A DNA stretch of 15,042 nt, from positions 1 to 15,042 of the forward strand of contig DATBIO010000027.1 of assembly GCA_036556965.1 (NCBI GenBank), in the 5' to 3' direction. The position numbers and the translations under genes are program-made. The number at the start of each line of letters is the position of its first letter. Position 1 is the first letter of the stretch. This document shows positions 1 through 7,461 of the stretch, piece by piece. The notes under the pieces were generated by a model. That model saw only the letters and a list, made by a program, of their open reading frames with translations, was not told the origin of the DNA and did no database searches. This DNA comes from DATBIO01 sp036556965. GTDB lineage: Bacteria; Acidobacteriota; Vicinamibacteria; Fen-336.

Positions 1-25
1 TCGAGCCGCGGCGCCGGAGTCTACG

Positions 26-733
26 TCACAGCATCATGCCGCCGTCCACGCCCACCACCGCGCCGTTGACGAACGAGGCCAGGTCGGAGGCCAGGAAGAG
101 GTAGACCGCCGCCACCTCGTCCGGCCGGCCGAAGCGGCCGGCGGGGAGCAGCGCGCGGAAGCGCGCGCGCACCTTCTCCGGCACCGAGGCCAGCATGTCC
201 GTCTCGATGAAGCCGGGGGCCACCGCGTTGGCGGTGATGCCCTGGGGGCCCAGCTCGCGGGCCCAGGCCCGCGTCATCCCGATGATGCCGGCCTTGCTCG
301 CGGCGTAGGCGGTCTGGCCGTAGTTGCCGTTGCGCGCCACCACCGAGGAGGCGCTCAGGATGCGGCCGAAGCGCCGCTCGGCCATGAAGGGGACCACGGC
401 GCGCGCGCAGACCATGGCCCCCGTGAGGTTGACGTCGAGCGTGGCCCGCCAGTCCTCGTCCGTGACCTTGGCCAGGGTGGCGTCGCGCACGACGCCGGCG
501 TTGTTGACGAGGACGTCGAGGCGGCCGTGGGCGGAGGCCACGGACGCGACCACCCGCGCCACCGCGGCCTGGTCGGTGACGTCGGCCACGAAGGGGGTGG
601 CGCCGGTCTCCGCGGCCAGCGCCTCCAACTCGGCGCCCTCGCGGTCGAGGGCCGCCACCACCGCCCCCGCGGCCACGAAGCGGCGGACGGTGGCGGCGCC
701 GATGCCGCGCGCGCCGCCCGTGACCAGGGCCAC
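26..733 (-). CDS. FabG-like short-chain dehydrogenase/reductase (SDR)
   Basis: A 235-residue classical SDR, probably a cytosolic NAD(P)H-dependent reductase of a 3-oxoacyl or other keto/hydroxy substrate. Visible motifs: the Gly-rich cofactor loop TGGARGIG (residues 5-12), DVT (51-53), NNAG (77-80), and a catalytic tetrad of N102, S130, Y143 and K147 in YAASK. The C-terminus (VGVDGGM) is FabG-like. An acidic residue, D30, ends the second beta strand; in SDRs this usually favours NAD(H) over NADP(H), unlike typical FabG, so the substrate is left open. The GTG start at 733 is chosen because GGAGG lies 5 nt upstream. It gives a slightly short N-terminus, since the in-frame codons before it (SLEGR) would also fit an SDR. 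It begins 20 nt after the stop of the M20 peptidase on the same strand, so the two are probably co-transcribed. The SDR fold is certain; the exact reaction is not. Confidence 0.93.
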   Translation of the reverse strand: MALVTGGARGIGAATVRRFVAAGAVVAALDREGAELEALAAETGATPFVADVTDQAAVARVVASVASAHGRLDVLVNNAGVVRDATLAKVTDEDWRATLDVNLTGAMVCARAVVPFMAERRFGRILSASSVVARNGNYGQTAYAASKAGIIGMTRAWARELGPQGITANAVAPGFIETDMLASVPEKVRARFRALLPAGRFGRPDEVAAVYLFLASDLASFVNGAVVGVDGGMML

Positions 734-738
734 GCGCC

Positions 739-743
739 CCTCC
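739..743 (-). promoter_or_regulatory. Ribosome binding site for the SDR gene
   Basis: GGAGG on the minus strand, 5 nt before the GTG at 733. It supports that GTG as the start rather than an upstream in-frame codon. It lies in the 20-nt gap after the peptidase stop codon. Confidence 0.6.
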
Positions 744-753
744 AGGGACGGGA

Positions 754-2133
754 TCAGGCCCTGGGCTGGCGTGACACCTCCTCGAGGTACTTGGCGAAGG
801 CCACCATGCCTCCCGAGGCCTGGCCCCAGTCGAAGTTCTCGTTGGGCGCGTGGTAGCCGTGCTCGGGCAGGGAGAGCCCGAGGAAGAGCACGGGGCAGCC
901 GAGCACCTTCTCCATGGTGATGACGGCGCCGATGGAGCCGCCCTCGCGCACGAAGACCGGCTCGCGGCCGAAAGCGAAGGCGATGGAGCGGCGCACGGCG
1001 TCGGCCAGGGGGCCGGTGGTGCGCCCCTGGTAGGGCTCCAGCCGGCCCTCGGGGTGCACCTCCACGTCGGGGTTGCGCGACTTCACGAAGGCCTTCATGA
1101 GGTCGTAGACCTTCTCGCAGGACTGGTTGGGCACCAGGCGGCAGGTGGCCTTCACCTCCGCGCGCGGGGGGATGATCGTCTTCACGCCGGGGCCCGTGTA
1201 GCCGCCCACCACGCCGTTCACCTCGAAGGTGGGCATGGCCCAGATCCGCTTCATGACCTCCAGCGGGTCCTCCGTGCGCAGCGACTTCAGCAGGTGGTCG
1301 TCCTTGAACTGCTTGACGGAGAAGCCGGAGTTGCGGAAGTCCTCCAGCTCCGCCGCGGTGGGGTTGGCCACCTCGTCGTAGAAGCCGGGGACCTTCACCT
1401 CCCCCGTGCGCGCGTCGTAGATCTCGGACACGAGCTGCATGAGCTCGCCGATGGGGTTGCGCGCGGCGCCGCCGGTGGTGCCCGAGTGCTGGTCGGTGGT
1501 GCCCGTCTCCAGCGTGAAGCGCATGCCCACCAGGCCGCGCAGCCCCGCGGGGGCGGCGGGCCGCTCGCGCGACACCCAGATGGTGTCGGACACGATCACG
1601 GAGTCGGTCTTGAGCGCGTCCCTGGCCTTGGCGATGCCGGCCTCGAAGCTGGGGGAGCCGATCTCCTCCTCCAGCTCCCAGAGCAGCTTGACGTTCACGG
1701 GGACGCCGGCTTCCCGCGCGGCGCGGATGCCGAAGAGCGCGGTGAGGGCCGGGCCCTTGTCGTCGGTGGTCCCGCGCCCGAAGTAGCGGTCGCCCTTCGT
1801 GATCATCTTGAAGGGCTCCGTCTCCCAGGGCTCCGTCTCCTTGGACGCGGGCTGCACGTCGAGGTGGTTGTAGAGGGTCACCGTGGGGAGGCCCTTGTCC
1901 GCCAGGAACGTGCCGTGGACGATGGGGTTGCCCTTGGTCTCCAGGATCTCCGCCGTGCCCCCGTACTTCTTTATGGTGTCCGCGGCCATCTCGGCGTTCC
2001 GGCGGATGTCGGCCTTCCGCTCGGGGTCGCTCGACACGCTGGGGACGGCGATGTACTGCTCGAGCAGGGCCTCGAACTCCCCGCGCGAGCGCTCGGCCCA
2101 GGCGCGCAGCTTCTCCTTGTCCAGCTCAGCCAT
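754..2133 (-). CDS. M20 family metallopeptidase (dipeptidase-like)
   Basis: A 459-residue zinc-dependent peptidase of the M20 family, closest in layout to the cytosolic dipeptidase/carnosinase (CNDP-like) group; it would hydrolyse dipeptides or other small amide substrates. The co-catalytic metal site is complete: H90 and D92 in NHLDVQP, bridging D124 in GRGTTDDKG, the general base and ligand E156/E157 in EEEIGS, D183 in VSDT, and H428 in HGYHAPNE. H216 in DQHSG matches the conserved His of the inserted dimerisation domain (about 200-370). No signal peptide or membrane segment is seen, so it is probably cytoplasmic. The ATG start is supported by GGGAGG 7 nt upstream (2141-2146). It is first in a two-gene unit with the SDR and divergent from the kinase gene. 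The true substrate cannot be read from sequence. Confidence 0.95.
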   Translation of the reverse strand: MAELDKEKLRAWAERSRGEFEALLEQYIAVPSVSSDPERKADIRRNAEMAADTIKKYGGTAEILETKGNPIVHGTFLADKGLPTVTLYNHLDVQPASKETEPWETEPFKMITKGDRYFGRGTTDDKGPALTALFGIRAAREAGVPVNVKLLWELEEEIGSPSFEAGIAKARDALKTDSVIVSDTIWVSRERPAAPAGLRGLVGMRFTLETGTTDQHSGTTGGAARNPIGELMQLVSEIYDARTGEVKVPGFYDEVANPTAAELEDFRNSGFSVKQFKDDHLLKSLRTEDPLEVMKRIWAMPTFEVNGVVGGYTGPGVKTIIPPRAEVKATCRLVPNQSCEKVYDLMKAFVKSRNPDVEVHPEGRLEPYQGRTTGPLADAVRRSIAFAFGREPVFVREGGSIGAVITMEKVLGCPVLFLGLSLPEHGYHAPNENFDWGQASGGMVAFAKYLEEVSRQPRA

Positions 2134-2140
2134 GTCTCGT

Positions 2141-2146
2141 CCTCCC
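2141..2146 (-). promoter_or_regulatory. Ribosome binding site for the M20 peptidase gene
   Basis: GGGAGG on the minus strand, 7 nt before the ATG at 2133. The rest of the 116-nt divergent gap (2134-2249) shows no convincing -35/-10 pair on either strand. A TACTAT hexamer at 2235-2240 on the plus strand resembles a -10 box but has no matching -35. Confidence 0.6.
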
Positions 2147-2249
2147 GAAGCTCCTATTGTCCATCGTTACCGGCGTTTGGGGGCGCGCGCGAACTCGTGG
2201 CGCCGGCGCCTCCGCCGCCGTTCCGCCGACCGTACTATGGAAGAGGCAG

Positions 2250-3656
2250 ATGTTGCGTCCGGGCGATCGCATCGGCGACTGGATCGTGGACGGCGTCCTG
2301 GGCGAGGGCGGCATGGGCGCCGTCTATCGCGTCCACTCCGTGCTCACGGGCCGGCTGGAGGCCGCCCTCAAGGTCATGAAGCCCTCCCTGGAGCCGGAGG
2401 CGCGCGCCCGCTTCGTGCGCGAGGCGGAGGCGCTCTCCCTTCTGCGCCATCCCTCCGTCGTGCGCGTCATGGGCTTCGGCGAGGACGAGACCCGGCACCT
2501 GCTCTACCTGGCCATGGAGCTGGCCGAGGGCGCGACGCTCAAGGCGCGCCTGGCCGGCGGCCCCCTGCCCCTGCCCGACGTCCTGCGCGTCTTCCGGCCC
2601 CTGGCCTCCGCCCTCGAGTACGCCCACGACTCCGGCATCTTCCACCGCGACCTCAAGCCGGCCAACGTCGTCCTGCTCTACGACGGGACCATCCGCCTGG
2701 TGGACTTCGGAGTGGCCGCCGCCCAGTCCGCGGAGACGCTGACGCGCACCGGCCACCTGGGCACGCTGGCCTACCTCCCCCCCGAGGTCTTCCGCGGCAG
2801 CCGCCCGAGCCCGGGGCCCCTGGACGTCTACGGCTTCGGCCTGATGCTCCACGAGGCCATCACCGGTGTCCGGCCGTTCGTGGTCGACCCGGACCTGACC
2901 CCCGCCGCGGCGGCGGCCGCGGTGGGCGTGCGCAAGCTCAACCAGGCGGCCGTCGACCCCGGCGACCACGCGCCCGAGCCGCTGCGGAGCGCGGTCCTCC
3001 GCGCCACCGACCCCGACCCCGCGCAGCGGCCCGCCATGAAGGCGATGCGCGCCATGCTCGACGAGACCGCGCGCGCCCTGGCCGCGGGCGCCCCTTCCGC
3101 GCCGGTGACGCTCGGCGTCCCCGCACCCCCGCCCTGGGGGAACGATCCCGGCCTCGACAACACGACGCGCGTGCCCGACATGCCGCGCACCGACAAGGTG
3201 CCACGCAAGTGGTCGGACCGGCGGTCCGTGGACCGGCGCCGCGGCCGGCGCTGGCTGGGGGCCACGCTGATGATCGGCGGGGCGGCGGTGCTCGGCTTCC
3301 TCCTGACGTGGGGCCTCACCCGGCGCGCCGGCTCCCGCGAGCTGCCGGAGGCGGCGGAGGCCTCGCCCTCGCCCGCGCCGAGCGCGCCCGCGCGCGCCGA
3401 GGCGAGGCCCGCTCCGCCCCTGCGCGCCACGCCGCGGCCGTCGCCCTCGCCGCTTCCCACCCCGGTGGCGGATGCTCCCTCGCCCCTGCCCGAGCCGACG
3501 CCGCCCCTCCTCCTGCCCACTCCGCGCCCGAGCCGCGCGCCCGTCTTCGTGCCCACGCCGATCGCCCCGGCGCCGGACGAGGAGGAGGACGTCGAGCGCG
3601 TCCCTCCACCGGAGGACGAGCCGCCCTTCCCCGAGCCGACGCCCTCGCCGCGCTGA
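2250..3656 (+). CDS. Membrane-anchored Hanks-type Ser/Thr protein kinase
   Basis: A 468-residue bacterial eukaryotic-like kinase that would phosphorylate Ser/Thr on partner proteins. The catalytic domain (about 8-275) is complete: glycine loop GEGGMGAVY (18-26), ATP-anchoring K41, helix-C E58, HRDLKPAN (132-139) with catalytic D134, DFG (152-154), PPE in place of APE (177-179), D192 and R260. Thr residues in the activation segment (T163, T165, T167, T172) are possible autophosphorylation sites. A basic stretch precedes one membrane helix (about 336-357). About 100 outer residues follow that are almost only Pro, Ala, Ser, Glu and Arg, with no PASTA, TPR or other sensor domain. The ATG at 2250 starts 17 residues before the glycine loop; a TTG at 2157 would only add a basic, unlikely leader. 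The RBS is weak (GAGG, 3 nt away). The secreted TPR gene follows after 48 nt. Confidence 0.93.
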   Translation: MLRPGDRIGDWIVDGVLGEGGMGAVYRVHSVLTGRLEAALKVMKPSLEPEARARFVREAEALSLLRHPSVVRVMGFGEDETRHLLYLAMELAEGATLKARLAGGPLPLPDVLRVFRPLASALEYAHDSGIFHRDLKPANVVLLYDGTIRLVDFGVAAAQSAETLTRTGHLGTLAYLPPEVFRGSRPSPGPLDVYGFGLMLHEAITGVRPFVVDPDLTPAAAAAAVGVRKLNQAAVDPGDHAPEPLRSAVLRATDPDPAQRPAMKAMRAMLDETARALAAGAPSAPVTLGVPAPPPWGNDPGLDNTTRVPDMPRTDKVPRKWSDRRSVDRRRGRRWLGATLMIGGAAVLGFLLTWGLTRRAGSRELPEAAEASPSPAPSAPARAEARPAPPLRATPRPSPSPLPTPVADAPSPLPEPTPPLLLPTPRPSRAPVFVPTPIAPAPDEEEDVERVPPPEDEPPFPEPTPSPR

Positions 3657-3704
3657 GCGCCGCTGGCGCGGGCCGGGCACCATGGCCGATACTGTCGCCC
3701 GGCC

Positions 3705-4538
3705 GTGGCGAAGAGCAGGATCCTCGACGCCGGGGTGGCGCTCGGCATCGCCCTGGGGCTCGCGCCGTTCGCGCGCGCGCAGGCCCCGGGCGGGGCCACG
3801 GCCTGCGCCGAGCCCGCGCCCGCGGTGCGCGACGAAGCGCGCCTCCTCTACGAGAAGGGCCGCGCCCTGCTCCTGTCCGAACAATGGGCGGAGGCGGCCG
3901 CGGAGCTGGAGGCGGCCGTGCGGCTCGACCCCACGCTGGCCCTGGCCCACTACGGGGTGGGCGAAGCCTGGCTCGCCCTGAAGATGCACCCGGAGGCGGT
4001 GGCCGCCTTCCTCGACTGCCGCGCCGCGTTCCGGTGCCTCCTCGCTTCGCCCGAGGCCGTCGCCCGCTTCGACCGGCTGCGCAAGCAGGAGGAGGGCCTG
4101 ATCCGCACGGCCATCGCCCAGCTCGAGAAGGACCGCGGCCTGCGCTTCGCGATCAAGCAGAAGGAGGCCAACCGCACGCCCGAGCCCGCGCCCGGCGAGG
4201 TCGCCCGCCAGATCCAGGCGCTGGAGGACCGGCTCGATGCCGTGCAGAAGGCGCGCGGGCGCCCGCCCATGGAGCCGCCCGAGCTGGCCTTCGCCCTGGG
4301 CAACGCCTACTTCCAGGCGGGGTCGCCCTACGAGGCGGAGCGCGAGCTGCGCGCGGCCCTCGCTGCGCGCCCCGGGTGGGGCGACGTCCATCACAACCTG
4401 GCCGTGGTGCTGATGGTGGCCGGCCGCCTGGAGGAGGCGGAGGCGGAGATGAAGAAGGCGGAGAAGGCGGGCGTGCCCGCGCACCCGCGGCTGCGGGAAG
4501 AGATCGCGAAGCGGGCCGCGGGCGTGTCCCCGCCCTGA
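3705..4538 (+). CDS. Secreted TPR-repeat protein
   Basis: A 277-residue protein with an apparent Sec signal peptide (basic start MAKSR, hydrophobic 9-22, AXA-type cleavage near residue 27, ARAQA). TPR-like helical pairs occupy about 44-110 (for example AAAELEAAVRLDP) and about 193-258 (LAFALGNAYFQAG, NLAVVLMVAGRLEEA). A charged, probably coiled-coil linker lies between them (about 125-185). Cys 34, 105 and 111 are present; C105 and C111 could form a disulfide. It has no catalytic motif and probably acts as a protein-binding scaffold in the periplasm. The start is a GTG without a clear Shine-Dalgarno; the nearby ATG at 3682 is out of frame. It lies 48 nt after the kinase gene on the same strand, so co-expression and interaction with the kinase tail are plausible but inferred. 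Confidence 0.88.
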   Translation: MAKSRILDAGVALGIALGLAPFARAQAPGGATACAEPAPAVRDEARLLYEKGRALLLSEQWAEAAAELEAAVRLDPTLALAHYGVGEAWLALKMHPEAVAAFLDCRAAFRCLLASPEAVARFDRLRKQEEGLIRTAIAQLEKDRGLRFAIKQKEANRTPEPAPGEVARQIQALEDRLDAVQKARGRPPMEPPELAFALGNAYFQAGSPYEAERELRAALAARPGWGDVHHNLAVVLMVAGRLEEAEAEMKKAEKAGVPAHPRLREEIAKRAAGVSPP

Positions 4539-4566
4539 CGGGCGCCGGTCCGCGGCGACGCCGGCG

Positions 4567-4593
4567 GACGGCAACCCGCGGGAGCCCGCCGTC
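4567..4593. terminator. Possible hairpin between convergent genes
   Basis: In the 64-nt gap between the convergent TPR and redoxin genes, GACGGC (4567-4572) is complementary to GCCGTC (4588-4593). The 15-nt loop itself contains CCCGCGGG. There is no T-run. This could be a weak bidirectional terminator, but such short stems arise by chance in DNA this GC-rich. Confidence 0.3.
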
Positions 4594-4602
4594 GCTCCGA
4601 CG

Positions 4603-5220
4603 CTAGTACTTCACGCTGCAGCCGTAGGGCTGGGTCGAGGCCACGGTGACGGGCCTGCCGGCCATGGCCTCGTCCAGCGCGGCGAGGACGTAGTTCTTCG
4701 CGCCGGCCACGTCGGCCGGATCGGTGCTCGGCTTGTCGTCGATGGCGCCCGCGTACACGAGCGTTCCCTTGGGGTCGATCACGTACATGTGCGGCGTGGT
4801 CTTGGCGCCGTACGCGCGCCCGATCGTGCCCTGGGGATCGAGCAGGACGGCGCTGGGCGCGGCCTGCTTGGCCCGGGTGAGGGCGGTGGCCTGCGCCGCG
4901 TCCATGGCGCCCTGCTTGCCGGGGGCGGACGAGCTGACGGAGAGCCAGACCGCGCCCTTGGCCTCCGCCGCCTTCTGCGTCTTCTGCATGTTCCCGCTGC
5001 CGTAGTGCTTCTGGACGAACGGGCACTCGTGGTTCACCCACTCCAGCACCACCCACTGGCCCTTGTACGAGTCCAGGGTGCGGGTGGCGCCCGTCTGGTC
5101 GGGAGCGGAGAAGGCGGGCGCGGGCCGGCCGACGGCGGCCTGCGCGCGCGCGGCGGCGGGAATGCCGAGCAGGACGGCGCTCCCGAGGGCGGCTGCCGGC
5201 AGGGTGAGGGATCGGTTCAT
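4603..5220 (-). CDS. Secreted redoxin (AhpC/TSA/thioredoxin-like, CPF motif)
   Basis: A 205-residue exported thioredoxin-fold protein. Residues 1-28 form a signal peptide ending in ARAQA. The redoxin domain (about 30-185) contains WVNHECPFVQKHY, with a single active-site Cys, C66, in place of a CXXC pair. The cis-proline loop is TTPHMYV (P143). A second Cys, C201, sits in the extreme C-terminal YGCSVKY. I recall both ends recurring in a family annotated as redoxin or thioredoxin family protein. The reaction is probably peroxide or thiol reduction outside the cytoplasm, but it is unproven. The ATG at 5220 is preferred over an upstream in-frame GTG (5253) because AGGAGG lies 4 nt before it and the signal peptide then starts cleanly (MNRSL). 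It follows the DsbD gene by 25 nt, so DsbD is a likely electron donor. Confidence 0.92.
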   Translation of the reverse strand: MNRSLTLPAAALGSAVLLGIPAAARAQAAVGRPAPAFSAPDQTGATRTLDSYKGQWVVLEWVNHECPFVQKHYGSGNMQKTQKAAEAKGAVWLSVSSSAPGKQGAMDAAQATALTRAKQAAPSAVLLDPQGTIGRAYGAKTTPHMYVIDPKGTLVYAGAIDDKPSTDPADVAGAKNYVLAALDEAMAGRPVTVASTQPYGCSVKY

Positions 5221-5223
5221 GGG

Positions 5224-5230
5224 TCCTCCT
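5224..5230 (-). promoter_or_regulatory. Ribosome binding site that fixes the redoxin start
   Basis: AGGAGGA on the minus strand, 3 nt before the ATG at 5220. It lies inside the longer open frame beginning at 5253 and so argues against that longer N-terminus. Confidence 0.75.
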
Positions 5231-5245
5231 CTTGGGTTCGAGACG

Positions 5246-7357
5246 CTAACCATCGTTGTCCGCGGCCTGCGTGTCGCCCAGGTGCTCGTCCAGCGCGTCC
5301 AGGACGATGCCCGGCGTCAGCACCGCGGGCAGCAGGCGGGGCGGCGCGTCCTTCTCGCGCCCGTAGAGCACGTAGAGGGGCACGCCCTGGCGCCCGTAGC
5401 TGGCCAGGGCCGCGGTGACGCGGTCGTCGCGGAGCGTCCAGTCCGCCTTGAGCAGGGCCACGCCGTGCTCGCGGAGACGGGCGCGCACGGCGGGGTCCTC
5501 GAGGGCGACGCGCTCGTTGACCTGGCAGGAGAGGCACCAGGCCGCGGTGAAGTCGATGAACACCGGGGTGCCCGCCGCGCGCAGCGCGTCGCGCCGCGCC
5601 TCCGAGAAGGGCTCCCAGCCCGACGCCTCCGCGGCGGCCGCCGAGGCGGCCGCGGGCACCGTGGCGCGGGTGAGGGCCATGGCGAGCCCGGCCGCGAAGA
5701 GCAGGCCCGCGCCGGCCAGCGACCAGCGGCGCGGGCGCCCTTCGACGGCGGCCAGCGCGGCGCGGCCGTACAGGGAGGCGGCGAGGCCCACCAGGACGAG
5801 CCCCGCCAGCAGCCAGGCCATCCCGTCCACGCCCGCCTGGCGGCCCAGGAGCCAGACCAGGAACACCACCGTGGCCAGCATGGGGACGGCCATGAGCTCC
5901 TTGAACCGCACCATCCACGGTCCCGGCCGGGGCACGAAGCGAAGAAGGCGCGGCGAGGCGGAAAGCAGCAGGTACGGCGCCGCCATCCCCAGCCCCAGTG
6001 CGGTGAACACCAGGAGGGAGTGCGCCGCGGGCTGGCTCAGCCCGAAGCCCAGCGCCGACCCCATGAAGGGCGCGGTGCACGGCGTGGCCACCACCGTGGC
6101 CAGCAGGCCGCTCCAGAACGAGGCGCCGTGGCCCTCGGAGGGCCTCCGCGACTGGCCCGCGCCGACCAGGGAGAGGCCCACCTCGAACACGCCCATCAGG
6201 TTCAGCGCGATCAGCAGGAAGAGCACGGCCATGGCGGCCACGAAGGCCGGGGACTGGAGCTGGAAGCCCCAGCCGATGCTCCGGCCGCCCGCGCGCAGCG
6301 CGAGCATCAGGCCGGCCAGCGTCCAGAAGGAGGCGAGCACCCCCAGGGTGAAGGCGAGCCCGTGCCGCCACACCCGCCGCTCGCCCGCCTGGCGGACGAA
6401 GCCGAGCACCTTGAGCGCGAGCACGGGCAGCACGCAGGGCATCAGGTTCAGCAGCACGCCGCCGACGAAGGCGAAGGCCACGGGCAGCCAGGGGGAGACG
6501 GGCGCGGCCACCTCGTGCCCGGCGGGCGCGGCGGCGGCGGCCTCCACCGGCACGTCGACGGCCACGGCCCGGGGGCCGGCGGCCGTCTCCACCGCGAGCA
6601 CGCCGGAGAGGCGGGTGGCCCGCGGTCCGCTCAGCGAGGGGGCCAGGTCCAGGGTGAACCCGTCCGCCGTCTGGAGCAGCTTCTGCGGCTCCGCGAACTC
6701 CACGGCCTGCGGCTGGTCGCTGAAGAAGTAGGCCTCGTGCACCGCCGTGCCCGGCGTGAAGGCCAGCACCAGCCGCTTCGACACGGCCAGCGCGCGCACG
6801 CGCCAGGGTCCGGCGTCGCCCGGCAGGTCCTCCCGGGCCCTGGCGAACAGCGGGGCCGCGTCCGAAGGCGCGGGGGCCGCGTCCCGGACGGGCAGCACGA
6901 CCTCCAGCTCCGCCTTGCCGGGAAGGCAGATCTCCGCGCACTCGAGCCAGTCCGCGCGGACGGCCAGCCGCAGGGGCTCGCCCGCCGGCAGGTCCCGCGG
7001 CGTCCGCACCGTCACCGGGAGCAGGACCTCGCCTTCGTAGCCGTAGCTCATGAGGGGCGGCGCCGCGATGCGCTCGGGCCGCGGCCACTGCAGGGGCCCC
7101 GCCTCGAAGCCCGCGGGCAGTCTCCAGGTCAGGCGCGTGGGCAGCCCGGAGTCGGCGGGGTTCTTCCAGTAGGTGTGCCACCCGTCGGCCATCTGCAGGC
7201 GCAGCCCGAGCGTGACCTCACGCCCGGGCTGGATGGACGCCGTCTCCGAGAGCAGGCTGACCGTGACGTTGGCGCTGCCGGCCGCCCACGAGGGGGCCGT
7301 GAGCGCCAGGGCCACGCCCAGGCCCGTCCCCGTTCGCCATCCCGCGAAGCGCGCCAA
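5246..7357 (-). CDS. dsbD: DsbD-family thiol:disulfide interchange protein
   Basis: A 703-residue three-part membrane reductase that carries electrons from cytoplasmic thioredoxin to extracytoplasmic thiols. The signal peptide (about 1-26) is followed by a DsbD N-terminal domain (about 30-270) with Cys 140 and 144 in ECAEICLPG. The polytopic DsbD core, about eight helices (290-562), carries the two inner-membrane cysteines C308 (NLMPCVLPVLALK) and C427 (ATPCTAPFMG). The C-terminal thioredoxin domain (about 580-695) has WCLSC (607-611) and cis-P660 (GVPLYV). All three redox pairs of a full relay are present. The start is a TTG; an in-frame stop lies 12 nt upstream, so the gene cannot begin much earlier, and no good Shine-Dalgarno is seen. 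It is 104 nt downstream of the DUF2723 gene and 25 nt upstream of the redoxin gene. The N-terminal domain differs from E. coli DsbD, so the symbol is used in the family sense. Confidence 0.93.
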   Translation of the reverse strand: MARFAGWRTGTGLGVALALTAPSWAAGSANVTVSLLSETASIQPGREVTLGLRLQMADGWHTYWKNPADSGLPTRLTWRLPAGFEAGPLQWPRPERIAAPPLMSYGYEGEVLLPVTVRTPRDLPAGEPLRLAVRADWLECAEICLPGKAELEVVLPVRDAAPAPSDAAPLFARAREDLPGDAGPWRVRALAVSKRLVLAFTPGTAVHEAYFFSDQPQAVEFAEPQKLLQTADGFTLDLAPSLSGPRATRLSGVLAVETAAGPRAVAVDVPVEAAAAAPAGHEVAAPVSPWLPVAFAFVGGVLLNLMPCVLPVLALKVLGFVRQAGERRVWRHGLAFTLGVLASFWTLAGLMLALRAGGRSIGWGFQLQSPAFVAAMAVLFLLIALNLMGVFEVGLSLVGAGQSRRPSEGHGASFWSGLLATVVATPCTAPFMGSALGFGLSQPAAHSLLVFTALGLGMAAPYLLLSASPRLLRFVPRPGPWMVRFKELMAVPMLATVVFLVWLLGRQAGVDGMAWLLAGLVLVGLAASLYGRAALAAVEGRPRRWSLAGAGLLFAAGLAMALTRATVPAAASAAAAEASGWEPFSEARRDALRAAGTPVFIDFTAAWCLSCQVNERVALEDPAVRARLREHGVALLKADWTLRDDRVTAALASYGRQGVPLYVLYGREKDAPPRLLPAVLTPGIVLDALDEHLGDTQAADNDG

Positions 7358-7400
7358 CGCTTGAGTCTACGAGATCGGGCCAGGACCGGGTGGTCAGGGC

Positions 7401-7414
7401 GCGTCAAGAGACGC
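7401..7414. other. Small inverted repeat in the gap before the DsbD gene
   Basis: GCGTC-AAGA-GACGC, a 5-bp stem with a 4-nt loop in the 104-nt gap 7358-7461. On the minus strand it overlaps a TTGACG hexamer (7402-7407), but no -10 box lies at the right distance. A second short dyad, CGCTTC-GT-GAAGCG (7445-7458), sits just after the stop codon of the DUF2723 gene. Neither is strong enough to call a promoter or terminator. Confidence 0.3.
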
Positions 7415-7461
7415 AAACGATTGTGTGCTCGTGATCCCGATGGCCGCTTCGTGAAGCGCCG

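Noticed and set aside
2157..2249. N-terminal extension of the kinase from TTG 2157.
   Set aside because: It adds an Arg/Ala-rich leader in the divergent promoter gap. ATG 2250 gives the usual short lead-in to the glycine loop.
1883..4606. Plus-strand open frame of 907 codons over the kinase and TPR genes.
   Set aside because: It is a frame-shifted shadow: mostly Arg, Pro, Gly and Ala with no domain, while the overlapping frames hold a complete kinase and a signal-peptide TPR protein.
7402..7407. TTGACG as a -35 box for the DsbD gene.
   Set aside because: No -10-like hexamer occurs 16-18 nt downstream on the minus strand.
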